From the NCBI RefSeq assembly GCF_006542765.1, contig NZ_SKCD01000066.1:124001-188000 (forward strand): DNA of 64,000 nucleotides, given 5' to 3'. A program made the translations under genes and the position numbers. Origin of the DNA: Paenibacillus luteus. Its GTDB lineage: Bacteria; Bacillota; Bacilli; Paenibacillales; Paenibacillaceae. Positions 41,888-51,108 of the stretch are shown here, piece by piece. The first letter of the stretch is position 1. Every line of letters begins with the position of its first letter. The notes beneath the pieces are model-generated. The model did not search any database, was not told where the DNA came from, and saw nothing but the letters and a program-made list of their open reading frames with translations.

Positions 41888-44800
41888 ATGCAACGCGTAG
41901 ACGTAAAGGAACGTGCACGCTCTCGTGAGCTGCGTGTGCTTGAGAAATGGAAAACGGAAGATACATTCAAGAAATCAATCGAAAATCGGGAAGGCAAACC
42001 AAACTTCGTCTTTTATGAAGGGCCGCCAACCGCTAACGGTGCTCCGCATATCGGTCACGTGCTTGGCCGCGTAATAAAGGATTTTATTTGCCGATACAAA
42101 ACGATGGCAGGCTATCGGGTCATCCGTAAAGCGGGCTGGGATACGCATGGCTTGCCAGTTGAGCTAGGCGTAGAGAAGCAGCTTGGGATTTCCGGCAAGC
42201 AAGAGATAGAAGATTATGGCGTAGAGAAATTCGTCAAAAAATGTAAGGCCAGCGTATTTGAATATGAGAAGCAATGGCGCGAGTTGACAGAAGGCATTGC
42301 TTATTGGACCGACTTAGACAATCCATATATCACCTTGAAAAATGAGTACATCGAAAGCGTATGGCATATTTTATCGACGATTCACGGCAAAGGCTTGTTG
42401 TACCGCGGTCATCGCGTTAGTCCTTACTGCCCGGATTGCCAAACGACACTCAGCTCCCATGAGGTTGCTCAGGGCTATGAGGATGTCAAAGATTTGAGCG
42501 CGACTGCAAAATTCAAGTTATTCGAATCAGGCGAGTTCGTTCTAGCTTGGACGACTACGCCTTGGACGCTGCCAGCGAACGTAGCGCTTGCTGTTAATCC
42601 TGAACTGGATTATGTTCGTGCAGCCAAGAATGGCGAAGTTTATATCGTAGCTCAAAACTTAGCGGAGAAGGTATTTAAAGATGAGTACGAAGTGCTTTCG
42701 GTTGTAAAAGGTGCTGAGCTCGTTGGGCTTCGTTATGAAGCGCCATTTAACTACGTAGCGCTCGACAAAGGGCATGTCGTTATTGCCGGCGATTTCGTCA
42801 GCGATACAAGCGGTACCGGTATCGTTCATATCGCTCCGGCTCACGGTGAGGATGACTACCGTGTCGCGCGTGAGAACGGCATAAGTATGCTGAGCGTTGT
42901 TGATTTGGCAGGCCGCTACGTTGCAGAAGTAACCGACTTTGCCGGGCGTTTCGTCAAAGACAGTGAGCTAGATATCGATATCGTGAAAAACTTGAGCGAA
43001 CGCGGTTTGCTTTACTCCAAGGAACGTTATGAGCATAGCTATCCGTTCTGCTGGCGCTGTAAAACGCCTTTGATCTATTACGCAATGGAAAGCTGGTTTA
43101 TTAAAACGACAGCTGTGAAGGATCAATTGATTGCCAACAACAATACAGTTGATTGGTATCCGGGCCATATCCGTGAAGGTCGCTTCGGCAAGTTTCTGGA
43201 GGATCTGGTTGATTGGAACATCAGCCGGAATCGTTACTGGGGAACGCCTCTGAACGTTTGGGTTTGCGATGTGACTGGCAAGGAGTATTCGCCAAGCAGC
43301 ATTGCCGATCTTCGTGCGATGGCTGTCGGTGATGTACCGGAGGATATCGAGCTTCATAAGCCATACGTGGATGGAATTAAGCTCAAATCGCCATATGCCG
43401 AGGGTGCGGAAATGACCCGTACCCCAGAAGTTATCGATGTCTGGTTCGACAGCGGATCGATGCCGTTTGCTCAGCACCATCATCCATTTGAGAACGAGGA
43501 GCAATTTGCTGATCAATACCCTGCGGATATCATCTGCGAAGGAATCGACCAAACGCGCGGCTGGTTCTACAGTTTGCTTGCGGTCTCTACGCTATATAAT
43601 GGCAAGGCACCGTACAAAGCGGTTATCTCAACCGGCCATATTTTGGATGAAAACGGGCAAAAGATGTCCAAATCCAAAGGGAATGTTATCGATCCTTGGG
43701 AAATCATCAATGAATACGGAACAGACGCGTTCCGCTGGGCTTTGCTAGCAGATAGCGCTCCTTGGAACAGCAAGCGCTTCTCGCGCGGCATCGTTGGCGA
43801 AGCAAAATCCAAAGTGATTGATACAATCGTTAACACACATGCATTTTTCGCATTGTATGCGTCCATTGATGGTTATGATTATACGGCGCATGAGGAAAAG
43901 AAATCGGACAACAAGCTGGATCGCTGGATCATTTCACGCTTGAACAGCTTAATCAATACGGTGAATAAAGGGCTCGAGGTCAATGATTTCCTTAACCCTG
44001 CCAAATCCATTGAGCTTTTCGTTGATGAGCTTAGCAACTGGTATATCCGCCGCTCGCGTGATCGTTTCTGGGGAAGTGGGCTGTCAGAGGATAAGCTTGC
44101 TGCTTATCAAACGCTGCGCAGCGTGCTGCTGACGCTCTCGCGTCTAATTGCGCCTTATGCACCGCTTCTGGCTGAAGATGTTTACGGCAATCTTGGCGGA
44201 ACAGGCAGCGTTCATCTCGCAGATTATCCGAAAGTGGATGAGTCGGCGATCGATGAAACGTTGGAGCTAGACATGGAGAACGCAAAACAAATTGTTGAGC
44301 TGGCACGCAATGTCCGCAATGAAACAGGCATCAAAACTCGTCAGCCTCTTTCGGAGCTTATCGTATCTCTTGATCGTGATTTTCATGTGGCGGACTACGA
44401 GGATATCGTAAAGGATGAAATCAACGTGAAAACCATTACGGTACAGCATTCAGACAGCGGCTTTGTCGACTTTACTTTGAAGCTGAATCTTAAGGTTGCA
44501 GGCAAAAAATACGGTAAAAACGTCGGTGCTATTCAAGGTCAGCTTAAAGGTCTGAACGCTGATCAAACACGCGATATCGTAAATGGCGGAAGCTTCGCCT
44601 TTACGAGTGCAGAGGGCGAGCAGCTTGCGATTTCCGTAGAAGAGCTTCTAGTCGAAAAACAAGCGAAATCCGGCTTTGCATCAGCATCTGGAAATGGCGT
44701 GACTGTAGCCTTGAATACGGATATTACGCCTGAGCTCGAGCAAGAGGGCTGGGTCCGTGAAGTGATTCGTGCCGTGCAGGATACGCGCAAAAAGCTTGAC

Positions 44801-44986
44801 CTCGCTATCGAGAAAAGGATTGATCTTGTCCTTGATGTAGATACTGAGCTCAAGGCTGCGCTTGAAGCGTTCTCTGAAGTGCTCTACGATAATGTGCTCG
44901 TTCAAAGCGTGACTTACGAGGTAGTGCCTGAGATGGAGAAAGTATCACTCGGCAGCAAGGAAATAGGGATTTTCATCCGCGGTTAA
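41888..44986 (+). CDS. ileS: Isoleucyl-tRNA synthetase, type 2
   Basis: A class I synthetase of about 1032 residues. HIGH motif in PTANGAPHIGHVLGRVIKD, KMSKS in GQKMSKSKGNVIDP, a large editing domain between them (TTPWTLPANVALAVNP), and a C-terminal anticodon-binding region. The wording AGWDTHGLPVELGVEK and RYKTMAGYRV and the length (about 100 longer than the B. subtilis enzyme) mark the eukaryote-like type 2 form, which is generally mupirocin-tolerant. ATG 41885 is also possible; AGGAGG at 41874-41879 is eight bases from 41888. Controlled by the T-box. Confidence 0.95.
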   Translation: MQRVDVKERARSRELRVLEKWKTEDTFKKSIENREGKPNFVFYEGPPTANGAPHIGHVLGRVIKDFICRYKTMAGYRVIRKAGWDTHGLPVELGVEKQLGISGKQEIEDYGVEKFVKKCKASVFEYEKQWRELTEGIAYWTDLDNPYITLKNEYIESVWHILSTIHGKGLLYRGHRVSPYCPDCQTTLSSHEVAQGYEDVKDLSATAKFKLFESGEFVLAWTTTPWTLPANVALAVNPELDYVRAAKNGEVYIVAQNLAEKVFKDEYEVLSVVKGAELVGLRYEAPFNYVALDKGHVVIAGDFVSDTSGTGIVHIAPAHGEDDYRVARENGISMLSVVDLAGRYVAEVTDFAGRFVKDSELDIDIVKNLSERGLLYSKERYEHSYPFCWRCKTPLIYYAMESWFIKTTAVKDQLIANNNTVDWYPGHIREGRFGKFLEDLVDWNISRNRYWGTPLNVWVCDVTGKEYSPSSIADLRAMAVGDVPEDIELHKPYVDGIKLKSPYAEGAEMTRTPEVIDVWFDSGSMPFAQHHHPFENEEQFADQYPADIICEGIDQTRGWFYSLLAVSTLYNGKAPYKAVISTGHILDENGQKMSKSKGNVIDPWEIINEYGTDAFRWALLADSAPWNSKRFSRGIVGEAKSKVIDTIVNTHAFFALYASIDGYDYTAHEEKKSDNKLDRWIISRLNSLINTVNKGLEVNDFLNPAKSIELFVDELSNWYIRRSRDRFWGSGLSEDKLAAYQTLRSVLLTLSRLIAPYAPLLAEDVYGNLGGTGSVHLADYPKVDESAIDETLELDMENAKQIVELARNVRNETGIKTRQPLSELIVSLDRDFHVADYEDIVKDEINVKTITVQHSDSGFVDFTLKLNLKVAGKKYGKNVGAIQGQLKGLNADQTRDIVNGGSFAFTSAEGEQLAISVEELLVEKQAKSGFASASGNGVTVALNTDITPELEQEGWVREVIRAVQDTRKKLDLAIEKRIDLVLDVDTELKAALEAFSEVLYDNVLVQSVTYEVVPEMEKVSLGSKEIGIFIRG

Positions 44987-45009
44987 GGATATAGTATAGA
45001 GTAGAATAA

Positions 45010-45106
45010 CAAGCGAAAAACGAGGCCGTCGCCTGCCGGCTGCTGCAGCCCGCGACCGAATGGTCACATGGCGCAAGCAGTAGGAGGAAAGGGCCTCGTT
45101 TTCTTG
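45010..45106 (+). other. Long-range closed stem after ileS
   Basis: AAAACGAGGCC (45017-45027) pairs with GGCCTCGTTTT (45092-45102), extended by CAAG/CTTG, closing about 64 bases that contain their own nested hairpin (GTCGC, GGCTG/CAGCC, GCGAC). It ends in TTTTCTTG and may be a terminator with a large structured loop or a small RNA. Confidence 0.6.
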
Positions 45107-45128
45107 TTTGACAAAGGGGATGCCTCGT

Positions 45129-45467
45129 ATGAAACCAAATAACCCGGAACAGCCGAAAAATTTGAACGAGCTACATACTTCGTTAAACATGCTTGATAAA
45201 CGATTGCAAACGATCGCTGCGGATATGGAACGATCACAGATGGCCGAATATGTTGACTTATTGAATAGGCCGCGAGCATTGATTTGGAGAAATCTGCTCG
45301 CGGGTACGGCCAGAGGCGTCGGCATTGCCATCGGTTTTACTTTTTTTGCTGCGACTATTCTTTACGTGTTGAAGATACTTGGAGCCCTAAATCTTCCTAT
45401 TATTGGCGACTATATCGCAGACATCGTCCGCATTGTTCAAATTCAGCTGGAAGGGAAAACGTACTAA
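45129..45467 (+). CDS. DUF5665 family small membrane protein
   Basis: A protein of about 112 residues: charged N-terminal coiled segment, then RALIWRNLLAGTARGVGIAIGFTF and a membrane helix (FFAATILYVLKIL). The RNLLAG-ARG-G-AIG motif is typical of DUF5665; its function is unknown. GGGGA at 45116-45120 places the start at ATG 45129 rather than the earlier in-frame codons. Its TAA directly abuts the TAA of the convergent DksA-like gene. Confidence 0.8.
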   Translation: MKPNNPEQPKNLNELHTSLNMLDKRLQTIAADMERSQMAEYVDLLNRPRALIWRNLLAGTARGVGIAIGFTFFAATILYVLKILGALNLPIIGDYIADIVRIVQIQLEGKTY

Positions 45468-46199
45468 TTATCCGTTTTCGTTCAGCTCGTCGTTTTCTAG
45501 TCCGTGATCGCCTTCACCTGCTTTTAAATAATGCTGATATTCACGGTTTCGAATGACGGACACATGACGGCCTGTTATGTCAGTCGCGAGAAAGCTTTCA
45601 ATGGACTCAACAAAGCCGTCATGCTCAAACGCATCGATGCCTACATGCTCATAATCAGCTACATCCCGATTTTCAGACATAGCAGGTGAATCGGCATTGC
45701 CCCATTGCTCGACAATTTGCCAGGCATCCTCCCCGTCAAAGCCGTTATAAGAGTCCTGCTCGTCCATGCTGGTTCGGCCAAATGGGGGATCGAGCAGTAA
45801 TTCTTCTACAGGCCTGCGCAGCGACACATACTGACGGGGAGCGTGCTCAATGCAATGCAGCGTATCGGGAACAGCATCGAGCCGCTCAAGCGGAATCGGC
45901 TCATTGCAGGCTGCACATATCCCATATGTGCCATTTGCAATGGCCTCTAAAGCGGCGTCAATTCGCCTTAAATGAAGCTCCTCTTGTTCAAGCAGTGCGA
46001 TATCCTTCTCACGCTCATAAAGCTCGGTTGCCGTATCGCCGGGATGATTATCAATCGAGGTAAGCTCGCCAGTGTTGTCCCGCAAAGAATGTGAAAGCCC
46101 ATAATGGTCTTCGTCGGATAGGCGATGTTCGATTTCGCGCTGCTCATCGAGTAGTCTGCTTTGAAGCAGCATAACATGAGCTGATGATGGGGTTGTCAT
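45468..46199 (-). CDS. TraR/DksA-type zinc-finger protein (YlyA/YteA-like)
   Basis: A protein of 243 residues. The DksA-like zinc region is at about residues 93-118: GTYGICAACNEPIPLERL, and after it TLHCIEHA, so the ligands would be Cys-Cys-Cys-His. Before it lies the coiled region (GDTATELYEREKDIALLEQ), after it a long acidic tail. B. subtilis has YlyA at this place next to ileS and lspA, but there on the same strand. DksA-like proteins act on RNA polymerase; YlyA is linked to forespore sigma-G transcription. Confidence 0.85.
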   Translation of the reverse strand: MTTPSSAHVMLLQSRLLDEQREIEHRLSDEDHYGLSHSLRDNTGELTSIDNHPGDTATELYEREKDIALLEQEELHLRRIDAALEAIANGTYGICAACNEPIPLERLDAVPDTLHCIEHAPRQYVSLRRPVEELLLDPPFGRTSMDEQDSYNGFDGEDAWQIVEQWGNADSPAMSENRDVADYEHVGIDAFEHDGFVESIESFLATDITGRHVSVIRNREYQHYLKAGEGDHGLENDELNENG

Positions 46200-46434
46200 T
46201 TAGAGCGCCCTCCTTAAAAGGAAACATAATTGCTGTATTAGCTTAACCGAAAGCCGGCTTTTCAGTATGGACTTGAATGGAAGAGAGGCCTTTATTCGCC
46301 GATGCTGGCTCTCTTTTGGTTCAATATGCTACAATTGATTGGAATAATAGGGACAAGCATGATAATGAAGCTCGATTGAGCTACAGTCATGAGTGTCGTG
46401 AAACGTGGCTTCACCAAAAAATAGGAGTGATCAC

Positions 46435-46956
46435 ATGCGTTTTTATTATTACTGGATCGCGGTACTGGTTTTTATTCTTGATTTTGCAACAAAAAGATTA
46501 ATTGAATCCAAACTAGTCATTGCGGAGCAAATTAGCGTTATCGGTAATTTCTTTCTGATTACTTCGCACCGCAACCGTGGAGCAGCATTTGGCATTTTGC
46601 AGGAGCAGCGCTTGTTTTTCATCATTATTACCTTGGTTATTGTCTCAGGCATTATTTGGTACATACAGATGATGCGCAAATCTGCAAAGCCATGGCTGCT
46701 TGTAGGGCTAGGCCTTGTGCTTGGCGGAGCGATCGGGAACTTTTTGGACCGTGCTCGCTTTGGTGAGGTTACCGACTTCCTGCAATTTAATTTTGGCAGC
46801 TATGAATTTCCGATTTTCAACATTGCGGATTCAGGTATCGTCTGTGGAGTAGCCTTAATTTTAATTGACACGCTATTATCAGCTAAAGAAGACAAAAAAC
46901 GTTCGCAAAATGGAGAGGACAAGGATCAAAACAATCATGAGCAGCAGCCTATATAA
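46435..46956 (+). CDS. lspA: Lipoprotein signal peptidase LspA
   Basis: A membrane protease of about 173 residues with four helices. It cleaves prolipoproteins before the lipidated Cys. Catalytic Asp motifs: GNFLDRARFGEVTDFL and IFNIADSGIVCG. TAGGAGTGA at 46421-46429 sets ATG 46435 rather than GTG 46405. The C-terminus carries a charged tail rich in Lys, Asp, Gln. The next gene starts inside it. Confidence 0.94.
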   Translation: MRFYYYWIAVLVFILDFATKRLIESKLVIAEQISVIGNFFLITSHRNRGAAFGILQEQRLFFIIITLVIVSGIIWYIQMMRKSAKPWLLVGLGLVLGGAIGNFLDRARFGEVTDFLQFNFGSYEFPIFNIADSGIVCGVALILIDTLLSAKEDKKRSQNGEDKDQNNHEQQPI

Positions 46957-47875
46957 TGAAGAACCGCTCGAATGGATCGCAGCCGAGGAGCAAGCCGGCG
47001 AGCGGGTAGATAAGTTTGTAACCGACAGCATGGATGAACAAGGCGTGTCAAGAACGCAAGTACAGGAATGGATCAAGGCTGGAGCCGTTGTGGTAGACGG
47101 CAAGGTAGCGAAAGCAAATGTGAAAATTGCTGAGGGCAACAAGGTTGTGCTGCATATACCAGAGCCAGAGGAAGCCGCAATCGTTCCTGAGAACATTCCG
47201 CTGGAAGTGATTTATGAGGATTCGGATCTGATCGTTATTAACAAAAAACGCGGCATGGTCGTGCACCCAGCGCCAGGCCATTCATCGGGAACACTGGTTA
47301 ATGCGCTAATGTATCATTGCAAGGATCTATCAGGCATCAACGGCATGATCCGCCCCGGGATTGTACATCGTATAGACAAGGATACAACGGGATTGCTGAT
47401 GGCAGCGAAGAACGATCTTGCACATATTTCCTTAGCAGAGCAGCTTAAAGATCATACGGTTACTCGTAAATATATCGCTTTGGTGCATGGCAATTTGCCG
47501 CATGATCAAGGTACAATTGATGCGCCCATCGGACGTGACCAGAATGACCGCAAGCTGTTTACGGTGACAGAACGCAACAGCAGGCATGCGGTGACTCACT
47601 TCCATGTGCTGGAGCGTTTGGGGGATTATACGGTAGTGGAGCTTCAACTGGAGACGGGCCGAACTCACCAAATTCGCGTGCATATGAAGTACATCGGACA
47701 TCCGCTAGCAGGCGATCCGGTTTATGGAAGGAATAAGACCGTTGCACTGAAAGGTCAAGCCTTGCATGCGACCTTGCTTGGCTTTACGCATCCGCGCAGC
47801 GGGGAACGATTGGAGTTTGAAATGCCTTTGCCCGCTGACTTTGAATTTGTGTTAAGCAATCTGCGATCCAGATAA
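46937..47875 (+). CDS. rluD: RluA/RluD-family 23S rRNA pseudouridine synthase
   Basis: A protein of about 312 residues: N-terminal S4 domain (AGERVDKFVTDSMDEQGVSRTQVQEWI) and pseudouridine synthase domain with HRIDKDTTGLLMAAK, whose Asp is the nucleophile, and LETGRTHQIRVHM. B. subtilis YlyB is the positional counterpart. The ATG lies 20 bp inside lspA, so translation is coupled; a longer frame from 46865 is inside lspA and lacks a ribosome site. Confidence 0.92.
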   Translation: MSSSLYNEEPLEWIAAEEQAGERVDKFVTDSMDEQGVSRTQVQEWIKAGAVVVDGKVAKANVKIAEGNKVVLHIPEPEEAAIVPENIPLEVIYEDSDLIVINKKRGMVVHPAPGHSSGTLVNALMYHCKDLSGINGMIRPGIVHRIDKDTTGLLMAAKNDLAHISLAEQLKDHTVTRKYIALVHGNLPHDQGTIDAPIGRDQNDRKLFTVTERNSRHAVTHFHVLERLGDYTVVELQLETGRTHQIRVHMKYIGHPLAGDPVYGRNKTVALKGQALHATLLGFTHPRSGERLEFEMPLPADFEFVLSNLRSR

Positions 47876-47994
47876 TGTGAAACGTCCAAAAGTGCAAACT
47901 TTTCACCACTTTATTCATTATTTCGAGCTGAGAAGTAAGTTATTCTAACAATAACAACAGAAATCAATGAGAAAATAAGGATAGGTGACATGAA

Positions 47995-49230
47995 ATGACA
48001 TCCATTAATCAAAATTACTTGGAGCTGCAAGGCAGCTACTTGTTCTCTGAAATTGCCAAGCGCCGCACAAAATTTATTCAAGACAATCCGAATGCTGAAA
48101 TCATCAGTTTGGGTATTGGCGACGTTACACGCGGTTTACCAGATGCGGTACTGAACGCTATGCACAGTGCAGTAGATGAGCTTGCAGCTCCCGGTTCTTT
48201 CCGCGGCTATGGCCCGGAACAAGGATATGATTTCTTGATTAATGCGATTATCGAAAATGATTATAAATCACGCGGCATTGACATTGCCACGAATGAAGTA
48301 TTCGTGAGCGACGGATCCAAATGCGATGTCGGCAACATTCAAGAAATTTTCAGCGAAAACAGCATTGTAGCCGTACAAGATCCCGTATATCCGGTTTATG
48401 TCGATACGAACGTAATGGCGGGACGCTCGGGCAAATACAACCAAGAAACAAAGCGTTATGAGAATATTGCTTACTTGGAGTGCACGGCTGAGAATGATTT
48501 CAAGCCAAGCTTGCCGGACCGCAAAGTTGATATCATATACTTGTGCTATCCGAACAATCCAACCGGCATGACGCTGACTAAGGACGAGCTTAAAGTATGG
48601 GTTGACTACGCGCGAGCGAACAACTGCATCATTCTTTATGATTCTGCTTATGAAGCGTTCATTCAAGAAGAAGATGTTCCGCATAGCATTTATGAAATTG
48701 AAGGAGCTCGTGAAGTGGCAATTGAATTCCGCAGCTTCTCCAAAACGGCAGGCTTCACGGGTGTACGCTGCGCATATACAGTTGTACCGCGTGAGCTGAA
48801 AGGTCTTGACGCTTCCGGCAACGAAGTATTGATCAACGATTTGTGGAACCGCCGTCACACGACGAAATTCAATGGCGTTTCTTATGTGACACAGCGCGGG
48901 GCTGCAGCGATTTACTCAGCAGAAGGCAAAGAGCAAATCAAAACGCTCGTTGATTATTACATGGCGAATGCTGCGATTATCCGTGATGGGTTGGCCTCTC
49001 TTGGCCTTGAGGTGTTTGGAGGCGTGAACGCTCCTTACATCTGGTTGAAAACACCGAACGGCATGGATTCCTGGTCCTTCTTCGACAAGCTTCTTACTGA
49101 AGCTAACATTGTAGGTACGCCAGGCGTAGGCTTCGGTCAGAGCGGCCAAGGCTACTTCCGCCTTACCGCTTTCGGAAGCAGAGAAAATACAGAAAAAGCT
49201 GTGGAAAGAATTCGCAAGCTTAGCCTGTAA
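47995..49230 (+). CDS. dapL: LL-diaminopimelate aminotransferase DapL
   Basis: A class I/II aminotransferase of 411 residues. It makes LL-DAP from tetrahydrodipicolinate in one step, bypassing the acetylase route of B. subtilis. Diagnostic: GIGDVTRGLPDAV, YPNNPTGMTL, and the PLP-Lys block EFRSFSKTAGFTGVRC. Together with the DAP-type MurE it supports a DAP peptidoglycan. AGGTGA lies upstream. No operon partner is adjacent. Confidence 0.95.
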   Translation: MTSINQNYLELQGSYLFSEIAKRRTKFIQDNPNAEIISLGIGDVTRGLPDAVLNAMHSAVDELAAPGSFRGYGPEQGYDFLINAIIENDYKSRGIDIATNEVFVSDGSKCDVGNIQEIFSENSIVAVQDPVYPVYVDTNVMAGRSGKYNQETKRYENIAYLECTAENDFKPSLPDRKVDIIYLCYPNNPTGMTLTKDELKVWVDYARANNCIILYDSAYEAFIQEEDVPHSIYEIEGAREVAIEFRSFSKTAGFTGVRCAYTVVPRELKGLDASGNEVLINDLWNRRHTTKFNGVSYVTQRGAAAIYSAEGKEQIKTLVDYYMANAAIIRDGLASLGLEVFGGVNAPYIWLKTPNGMDSWSFFDKLLTEANIVGTPGVGFGQSGQGYFRLTAFGSRENTEKAVERIRKLSL

Positions 49231-49327
49231 CCATTTTTAAACATAGAAGACTTGCTTACAACGCTTACCTTGTATAGCCAATCGGAATAGGACCACACTA
49301 AGTACAAGCGGAAATAATCGTTTTTAC

Positions 49328-49356
49328 TTGACATCTTTTGTCGAACGTGGGATAAT
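49328..49356 (+). promoter_or_regulatory. Sigma-A promoter of the pyr operon
   Basis: TTGACA at 49328-49333 and GATAAT at 49351-49356 with a 17-base spacer. The spacer contains TTTTGTCGAA, a full Spo0A-box match. Confidence 0.8.
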
Positions 49357-49379
49357 TCCTATGATATACATCAGTACCT

Positions 49380-49550
49380 TTAAATCAGTCCCGAGAGGCT
49401 GGCAAGGTAGCGTGAATAACAGGCACATCGAAGAGTGAAATAGGACAGCCTAAAGGGCAGCTTTCTGTGACGGAAGCGGCTTGGGCTTGTACCCTGTCTC
49501 TTCATGGCCGGTCACAAGCTCCTTGCGATTTATGGCAAGGAGCTTTTTTG
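49380..49550 (+). promoter_or_regulatory. PyrR-dependent attenuator of the pyr operon
   Basis: The PyrR-binding loop CAGTCCCGAGAGGCTGG at 49386-49402 is followed by an antiterminator region and the terminator AAGCTCCTTGC / GCAAGGAGCTT (49516-49545) with a T-run. With UMP bound, PyrR holds this loop and termination occurs before pyrR. Confidence 0.9.
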
Positions 49551-49593
49551 TCGCAACCTGGCATTTGGGCGATTATGGAAGGAGTCAGCGGAA

Positions 49594-50169
49594 ATGACGG
49601 AAGAAGAGCATTTAGTCATCATGGATGAAACGGCAATTCGACGTGCATTAACGCGAATTGCTCACGAGATCGTGGAGAAGAACAAAGGCATCGATAATTG
49701 CGTAATCGTCGGAATACGGACGCGGGGCATCTACCTTGCTCGCCGCATTGCCGAGCGAATCGGTGAAATCGAAGGCAAGCCCGTTATCGTAAGCGAACTC
49801 GATATCACACACTATCGCGATGACCGGAAAGCAGGGATTGCAGCAGACGTAGAAGTCGCCGCAGCAATTGGCGATACGGACGGCGTACCCTTTACAGTAC
49901 AGGACAAACGGATTATTTTATTCGATGACGTGCTGTACACGGGGCGCACGATTCGCGCAGCAATGGATGCGCTAATGGATTGTGGCAGACCACAAAGCAT
50001 ACAGCTTGCTGTGCTCGTGGACAGAGGCCATAGAGAACTTCCGATCAGGCCTGATTTTGTAGGCAAAAACGTGCCTACCTCAAAGCAGGAGCAAATTGAA
50101 GTGGCTTTAACTGAAATTGATCAAATCGACCAGGTAACGATCATTAACCAGAGGGGGCAAGCCGGATGA
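49594..50169 (+). CDS. pyrR: Bifunctional pyr operon attenuator / uracil phosphoribosyltransferase PyrR
   Basis: A protein of 191 residues, type I PRTase fold. The PRPP loop is IILFDDVLYTGRTIRAAMDAL near residue 105; NCVIVGIRTRGIYLA and VDRGHRELPIRPD are family blocks. It binds the leader RNA with UMP/UTP and also makes UMP from uracil. AAGGAG at 49579-49584 gives this ATG; the longer frame from 49504 overlaps the leader terminator. Its stop overlaps pyrB. Confidence 0.95.
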   Translation: MTEEEHLVIMDETAIRRALTRIAHEIVEKNKGIDNCVIVGIRTRGIYLARRIAERIGEIEGKPVIVSELDITHYRDDRKAGIAADVEVAAAIGDTDGVPFTVQDKRIILFDDVLYTGRTIRAAMDALMDCGRPQSIQLAVLVDRGHRELPIRPDFVGKNVPTSKQEQIEVALTEIDQIDQVTIINQRGQAG

Positions 50170-51065
50170 CGATGACGCAGCTTAAACAACGGAGTTTGCT
50201 CGGATTAAAAGAGCTCAGCAAAGAAGAGATTGAATCAATTCTGGATCGCGCCGCTTATTGGGAAAACCAAGCGGTAAAAGTTCATACGACGATGCAGGGC
50301 AAGTTTGCAGCCAATATGTTTTTTGAAAACAGCACGCGTACCCGTTTTTCGTTCGAAGTAGCTGAGAAGCGTCTGGGTACAGAGGTACTGAACTTCTCGT
50401 CTGCGGTATCAAGCGTCCAGAAGGGTGAATCGATCTACGATACGGTTCGCACCTTGGAATCCATGGGAATCGATGTGGGTATCATTCGTTTGAAGCCCAT
50501 TGGCGTCCTTGCCGAGCTGGCAACAAAGATCAAAGTGCCTTTGATCAATGCCGGTGACGGCAATAACGAGCACCCTACACAAGCGCTGCTCGATATGTAT
50601 ACGATGAGAAAACATTTTGGACAGCTGAAAGGCTTGACGGTGTCCATCATTGGCGATGTGCTTCACAGCCGTGTAGCCAGATCGAACCTGTGGGCGCTTC
50701 AGAAATTCGGGGTCAACGTAAACTTCTGCTCGCCGCCGAATATGCAGGCTTCTGAACTTGATGTCAATTATGTATCTATAGATGAAGCTTTAAAATCAGA
50801 TGTTGTCATGATGCTGCGCGTGCAGCTTGAGCGTCATGAGAGCGGCATGCTAAGCTCCGCTGAGAGCTACCGCGAGCATTACGGCCTTACAGTGGAGCGG
50901 GCAAGCAAACTGGCCAGCCATGCGATTATCATGCATCCTGCGCCAATTAACCGCAATGTTGAAATTGACGATGAACTGGTAGAGCATTCGCAATCACGCA
51001 TTTTCCCACAAATGGAGAACGGGGTTCCGATTCGAATGGCCGTTGTAGAACGGGCTCTCAGCTAG
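50166..51065 (+). CDS. pyrB: Aspartate carbamoyltransferase catalytic chain
   Basis: A protein of 299 residues that makes carbamoyl-aspartate. Carbamoyl-phosphate site ENSTRTRFSFEVAE, then HPTQALLDMYT and MMLRVQLERH. No regulatory chain (PyrI) is present, as usual in Firmicutes. The ATG overlaps the pyrR stop by four bases. Confidence 0.96.
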   Translation: MTMTQLKQRSLLGLKELSKEEIESILDRAAYWENQAVKVHTTMQGKFAANMFFENSTRTRFSFEVAEKRLGTEVLNFSSAVSSVQKGESIYDTVRTLESMGIDVGIIRLKPIGVLAELATKIKVPLINAGDGNNEHPTQALLDMYTMRKHFGQLKGLTVSIIGDVLHSRVARSNLWALQKFGVNVNFCSPPNMQASELDVNYVSIDEALKSDVVMMLRVQLERHESGMLSSAESYREHYGLTVERASKLASHAIIMHPAPINRNVEIDDELVEHSQSRIFPQMENGVPIRMAVVERALS

Positions 51066-51108
51066 CGCCAGCAGCATAGAACGAACAAATCCGGAGGGGG
51101 AATCATCA

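Noticed and set aside
47888..47903. AAAAGTGCAAACTTTT as terminator after rluD
   Set aside because: Only six A/T-rich base pairs and no T-run; not enough to call.
49504..49593. pyrR start at 49504
   Set aside because: It would place the attenuator terminator inside the gene; ATG 49594 has its own AAGGAG and matches PyrR length.
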